DNA of 39,890 bases. It comes from UMGS1933 sp045593405. GTDB taxonomy: Bacteria > Bacillota > Clostridia > TANB77 > CAG-508. Below are positions 36,632 to 39,890 of this stretch, one piece after another. Made by a program: the position numbers and the translations under genes. Position 1 is the stretch's first letter, and each line of letters opens with the position of its first letter. The stretch spans positions 1-39,890 of the forward strand of contig JAZNWN010000002.1 of the NCBI GenBank assembly GCA_045593405.1, in the 5' to 3' direction. The notes under the pieces are model-generated. The model was given only the letters and a program-made list of their open reading frames with translations, ran no database searches and was not told where the DNA came from.

Positions 36632-39070
36632 ATAAAAAGACCAATTGTGATATTCACATTGGGGGCAATTTTAGGAATAATACAAGGGCTAAATTTTAAA
36701 ACAACCATATTTTTTTATGAAATATTATTTTTTGCTATATTACTAATATTATATAAAGTTATTAATTGCAAAAAAATAAACCACAACGAGATTTGGCGGA
36801 TTGCAAGAGATGAATAAGAAAACAAAAAAATATTGTAAATACTTAAAAATAATATTTAATAAAAAAGCTATTATCACATTAATAATATCTGCAACAATTT
36901 TCAATACATATACAATAATACTAAATAAACAATATGAAAAATTCTATAAAAAAGTAAAAAAAGATATAGAAATAGAAGCAATAGTTATAAGTAATTGTAA
37001 AGATAGCCAATATTATAGTTCATATACAGTAAAAGGAAAAACAGATGAATTTAAAAATAAAAGAATTATTATATATTTAAAAAAAGGTACAAGTTTAGAA
37101 TATGGAGACAAAATAAAAATTACAGGAGAATTTTATGAGCCAGAAGATAGTAGAAACTATAAGGGATTTAGTTATAAAGAATATTTACAAACACAAAAAA
37201 TATATGGAACAATAAAAGCTGAGAATATAGAAATTAAATCAAAAAACAATACTACATTGGTATTTAAGCTAAGTAATAGTGCTAGAAATAATATAATAGA
37301 ACAAATAAAAAATATATTGTCTGCAGAAACAAGTGGACTTTTAGTAGGGCTCATGCTTGGAGATACAACATATATATCAGAAGAATTAAAATTAGATTTT
37401 CAAAAAAGTAGTTTAGCCCATATTTTAGCAGTTTCTGGAGCACATGTTTCATACATTATTCTGGGATTAACTTATATAAATTCAATTAACAAAATGCCTA
37501 AAAAAAGTGGATATATCCTTACAATTTTCACATTAATTGTATTTATTTTCATAACAAACTTTTCAGTCTCTGTTATAAGGGCATGTATAATGTCTATAAT
37601 ATTAATACTTTCGAAACTACTTTATCAAAAAGCAGATATAAAAAACACAATAGCAATATCTATTTTGATAATATTAATATATAATCCATATAGTATAAGA
37701 AGTGTAAGCATGCAGCTATCATATTTAGGGACATTTGGTGTAATTTTTTTAGCACCAGTCTTAAGTAAAATAATAGAGAAGGTGAAATTTAGAAAATTAA
37801 CTGATAATAAAAAAATTGTAAATGCTATAAGTATATCAATTGCAGCGCAAATAGCAATATTACCAATAATGATAAAAAATTTTAATACGATTTCTTTTAC
37901 ATTTTTAATATCTAATTTAATAGCAATGCTATTACTTGGAATAAGCATAATAGGAGGATATTTACTTACTTTGATTTCTTTTATATGGATATGGGGAGCT
38001 CAAAAGATAGGGGTCATATTTAATTTAATTCTTAAAATTTTAATTCTAATAGCAAATTTTTGTGCTAATTTAAAACTATCTAATATTTATGTAATTACTC
38101 CAAATACAATTACAATAATTATATATTATATTGTAATTTTTACGGGAATATATATTTTAAACATATTGAAAAGTAAGCAAGGACACAGGATTCGTCCCTA
38201 CATTAGAAAATATTTGCAAAAGATAAATTACAAAAAAATAATAATTACTATTCTAACTATAATAATAATTATAGAAATTCCGTACACAAACTATAATGGA
38301 AAACTAAAAATTTATTTTATAGATGTAGGTCAGCGGAGATAGCACACTTATTGTAAGCCCTATGGGAAAGAAGATATTAATAGACGGAGGAGAACCAGAG
38401 CAAAATATTTTAGTTCCATATCTTTTAGCTAGAAAAATAAGAAGATTAGATTATGTTATAGTATCTCATTTTGATTCAGATCATAGTGGGGCTTTAAGAG
38501 AAGTAGTAGAGAAATTAAATGTAAAAAAACTGATTATAAGTAGGCAAGTACAAGAGTCAGAAGAATGTAATCAAATGCTAGATATTGCTAAAAAAGGAAA
38601 AACAAAAATAATATTTGTGGAAGCGGGACAAAGTTTAAAAATAGAAAATAATATCATATTAAAAATATTTTGGCCAGAATCTAAAAACCAAATTACTGAA
38701 AATGCTTTAAATAATAATTCAATAGTTGCAAAATTAATATATGGAAAATTTCAAATGTTATTTACAGGGGACATAGAGCAAATAGCAGAAGAAAAAATCG
38801 TAGAAAAATATGGAGAAAATCTAAAATCAACAATATTGAAGGTAGCGCATCACGGTTCAAAAACCTCATCAATTGAAGAATTTATAGGTGCAGTAAAGCC
38901 AGAAATAGCACTAATAGGCGTTCGGAAAAAACAACAAATATGGGCATCCAAATAACGAAGTGCTACAAAGGTTACAAGAAATAAATTGTAGAATATATAG
39001 AACAGACCAAATGGGAGAAATTATTTTAGAGATAAATAAAAAAGGGAAAATAAGATTAAAAAAATTATAA
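36632..39070 (+). CDS. comEC: ComEC/Rec2 DNA-uptake channel, AUA start, needs three +1 shifts at CGG
   Basis: Read as one gene with three +1 shifts it gives 811 residues, the usual length: membrane start KRPIVIFTLGAILGIIQG, an OB-like domain (about 75-155), the competence membrane domain (LAHILAVSGAHVSYI, AQIAILPIMI) and a C-terminal metallo-beta-lactamase domain (DVGQGDS, SHFDSDHSGAL, TGDIE, VAHHGSKTS, GKNNKYGHPN). Zero frame breaks at CGG 36797, 38334 and 38923; skipping each C restores these motifs. Start: homology points to ATA 36632, 8 nt after AAGGAGG, as no ATG/GTG/TTG lies before KRP in frame. 2439 nt minus three is a multiple of three. The stop lies in a MITE end. It moves single-stranded DNA across the membrane. 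Without recoding the gene is dead. Confidence 0.9.
36797..36800 (+). other. Recoding site CGGA (comEC, first)
   Basis: TGG CGG ATT in the N-terminal frame, six codons from a TAA. Skipping C36797 gives TGG GGA TTG CAA and joins the frame that runs to 38334. It lies in the copy of the upstream hairpin arm. Confidence 0.8.
38181..38201. repeat. Short palindromic repeat inside comEC
   Basis: GGACACAGGATTCGTCCCTAC, the same style as the intergenic GTAGGG units (in reverse). It is read in frame as QGHRIRPY in the linker between the membrane domain and the beta-lactamase domain. Confidence 0.55.
38334..38337 (+). other. Recoding site CGGA (comEC, second)
   Basis: CAG CGG AGA TAG in the 36801 frame: the stop is the second codon after CGG. 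Skipping C38334 gives CAG GGA GAT AGC, the universally conserved DVGQGDS of ComEC. Confidence 0.9.
38923..38926 (+). other. Recoding site CGGA (comEC, third)
   Basis: GTT CGG AAA in the 38362 frame. Skipping C38923 gives GTT GGA AAA AAC AAC AAA TAT, the conserved VGKNN-YGHP segment of the beta-lactamase domain. Confidence 0.9.
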
Positions 39071-39228
39071 TTTATAGGGTAAAAACCTACGGCGTAATTT
39101 GTAGGGGCTGAATCCATCTCCGCCCGTTCAAAAAAATTATTGATTTACGGGCAGGGGTGGAACCCTGCCCCTACATTTTTATAATATATTTTCCAAATAC
39201 AAAATTCAAAACACACAAATTATTATTT
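39062..39228. repeat. MITE-like repeat, family A copy 3
   Basis: About 167 bp, the most decayed copy (AAATTATAATTT left end, two small deletions). The comEC stop TAA (39068-39070) lies within its left terminal repeat, so the insertion defined the 3' end of comEC. Confidence 0.85.
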
Positions 39229-39275
39229 GTATATTTCTAAAAAAATTGCTAATAATACCCATAAGGTGATTTTTA

Positions 39276-39857
39276 ATGAAAAAAACTATATGGATATTTC
39301 TTGTATTAGCTGTTGTAGCTGGATTTTTTATAGGAGTAAATTTATATAATGTAGAGGAAAATGAGAGTGAATTAGAAAATGATATTAATGAAATAAAATA
39401 TAATAATATTTTAAATAATATAAATACAACAGAAATTGAAACTAGTGTACACGAAGAAAAAATATCTATAAATACAGAAATTATAGAAGAAATATACTAT
39501 GTAAGTTGTGACCACCTAGTAAAAACAAAAATAAAAGATATTAAAGAATTTATAAATATGACTAAAGAAGATATAAATGAGGAATATCCGAAATGGGAAA
39601 TAAAAGAGTTTAACATGAAAAGAGTAGTATTATATAAAGAAGAAAGTAATTTTTGTAATGAACATTTTTTAGTAAAAGATGTAGATGGATTTGTTACTAT
39701 ATATAGTATGGATAATTCAGATAATATGTTAGAAATAGTAGAAACTACAGAAATTGAAACAAAATATTTAACTGAAACTGATAAGGAAGATTTAAAAGAG
39801 GGAATAAAAGTTTATACAAAACAAAAATTAAATAAATTAATAGAAGATTTTGAATAA
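39276..39857 (+). CDS. BofC C-terminal-domain-like membrane-anchored protein
   Basis: 193 residues. One N-terminal membrane segment (about 4-22), an Asn/Glu-rich linker, then a domain with YYVSCDHLVKTKI, INMTKEDINEEYPKWEI, EHFLVKDVDGFVTIYSM and the end TEIETKYLTETDKEDLKEGI, KLNKLIEDFE. The last part matches the BofC C-terminal domain pattern of Clostridia and Bacilli. In Bacillus BofC controls the forespore protease SpoIVB; the role here is unknown. ATG preceded by AAGGTGAT. Confidence 0.8.
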   Translation: MKKTIWIFLVLAVVAGFFIGVNLYNVEENESELENDINEIKYNNILNNINTTEIETSVHEEKISINTEIIEEIYYVSCDHLVKTKIKDIKEFINMTKEDINEEYPKWEIKEFNMKRVVLYKEESNFCNEHFLVKDVDGFVTIYSMDNSDNMLEIVETTEIETKYLTETDKEDLKEGIKVYTKQKLNKLIEDFE

Positions 39858-39890
39858 AAAAATAAAAATTTATGCTTGTAGCAAACGACG

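Noticed and set aside
36801..38955. Two independent genes: a competence membrane protein and a separate beta-lactamase-fold protein
   Set aside because: The split falls in the middle of the conserved DVGQGDS motif, so both belong to one comEC gene.

Overview
The window is AT-rich, gene-dense bacterial chromosome of the low-GC Firmicute (Clostridia) type. Evidence for this is AGGAGG-like ribosome sites, TTGACA/TATAAT promoters, A/T-ending codons, and genes typical of anaerobic Clostridia: a superoxide reductase of desulfoferrodoxin type, a DUF5711-CvpA pair, YlmH, a BofC-like protein, a TSCPD protein and a peptide-aldehyde type NRPS. No species can be named from the sequence alone.

Layout. 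1-9,990: the end of a Cys-rich gene, then (minus strand) a dimodular NRPS ending in a reductase domain, followed 14 bp later by a membrane sensor kinase. 10,000-16,200: HtrA-like protease, superoxide reductase, a LysM/M14 peptidoglycan peptidase, MscL, MntP, a slipin and MTA/SAH nucleosidase. 16,200-22,200: acetyltransferase, YlmH, a TIGR01212 radical SAM protein, a lipid kinase, an rRNA methyltransferase, MnmA, a deleted deaminase and a 56-residue membrane protein. 22,200-31,600: a PflX-like radical SAM protein, MscS, tRNA-Arg(UCU), a YkvI-like transporter, DUF5711-CvpA, an LCP protein, a D,D-carboxypeptidase, ComEA and a YihY-like protein. 31,600-39,890: a P-type ATPase under a yybP-ykoY (Mn2+) riboswitch, a TSCPD protein, an SH3/NlpC hydrolase, ComEC and a BofC-like protein.

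The main discovery is a recoding pattern. Four genes (M14 peptidase, cvpA, comEA, comEC) are broken into overlapping frames at seven places. At every one the zero-frame codon is CGG, and skipping its C restores the correct downstream frame, putting a glycine codon (GGA or GGT) where the family has, or tolerates, Gly. I checked every CGG triplet against the reading frames of the other genes (about 12,000 codons in all) and found no other in-frame CGG, while CGT, CGA, AGA and AGG are used as ordinary Arg codons. No frameshift of another kind was seen. CGG therefore behaves as a +1 frameshift or four-base (CGGA/CGGT) glycine codon rather than arginine. comEC needs three such events, so decoding would have to be efficient. 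A systematic sequencing artefact is the main alternative.

Other structure: a ~175-bp MITE-like repeat in three copies (directly after comEA and comEC, and before htrA), a second element with the same terminal repeat start after htrA, many short GTAGGGGCG-type palindromes between genes (one supplying a stop codon), and a long hairpin before comEC whose 3' arm is repeated inside comEC at the first recoding site.
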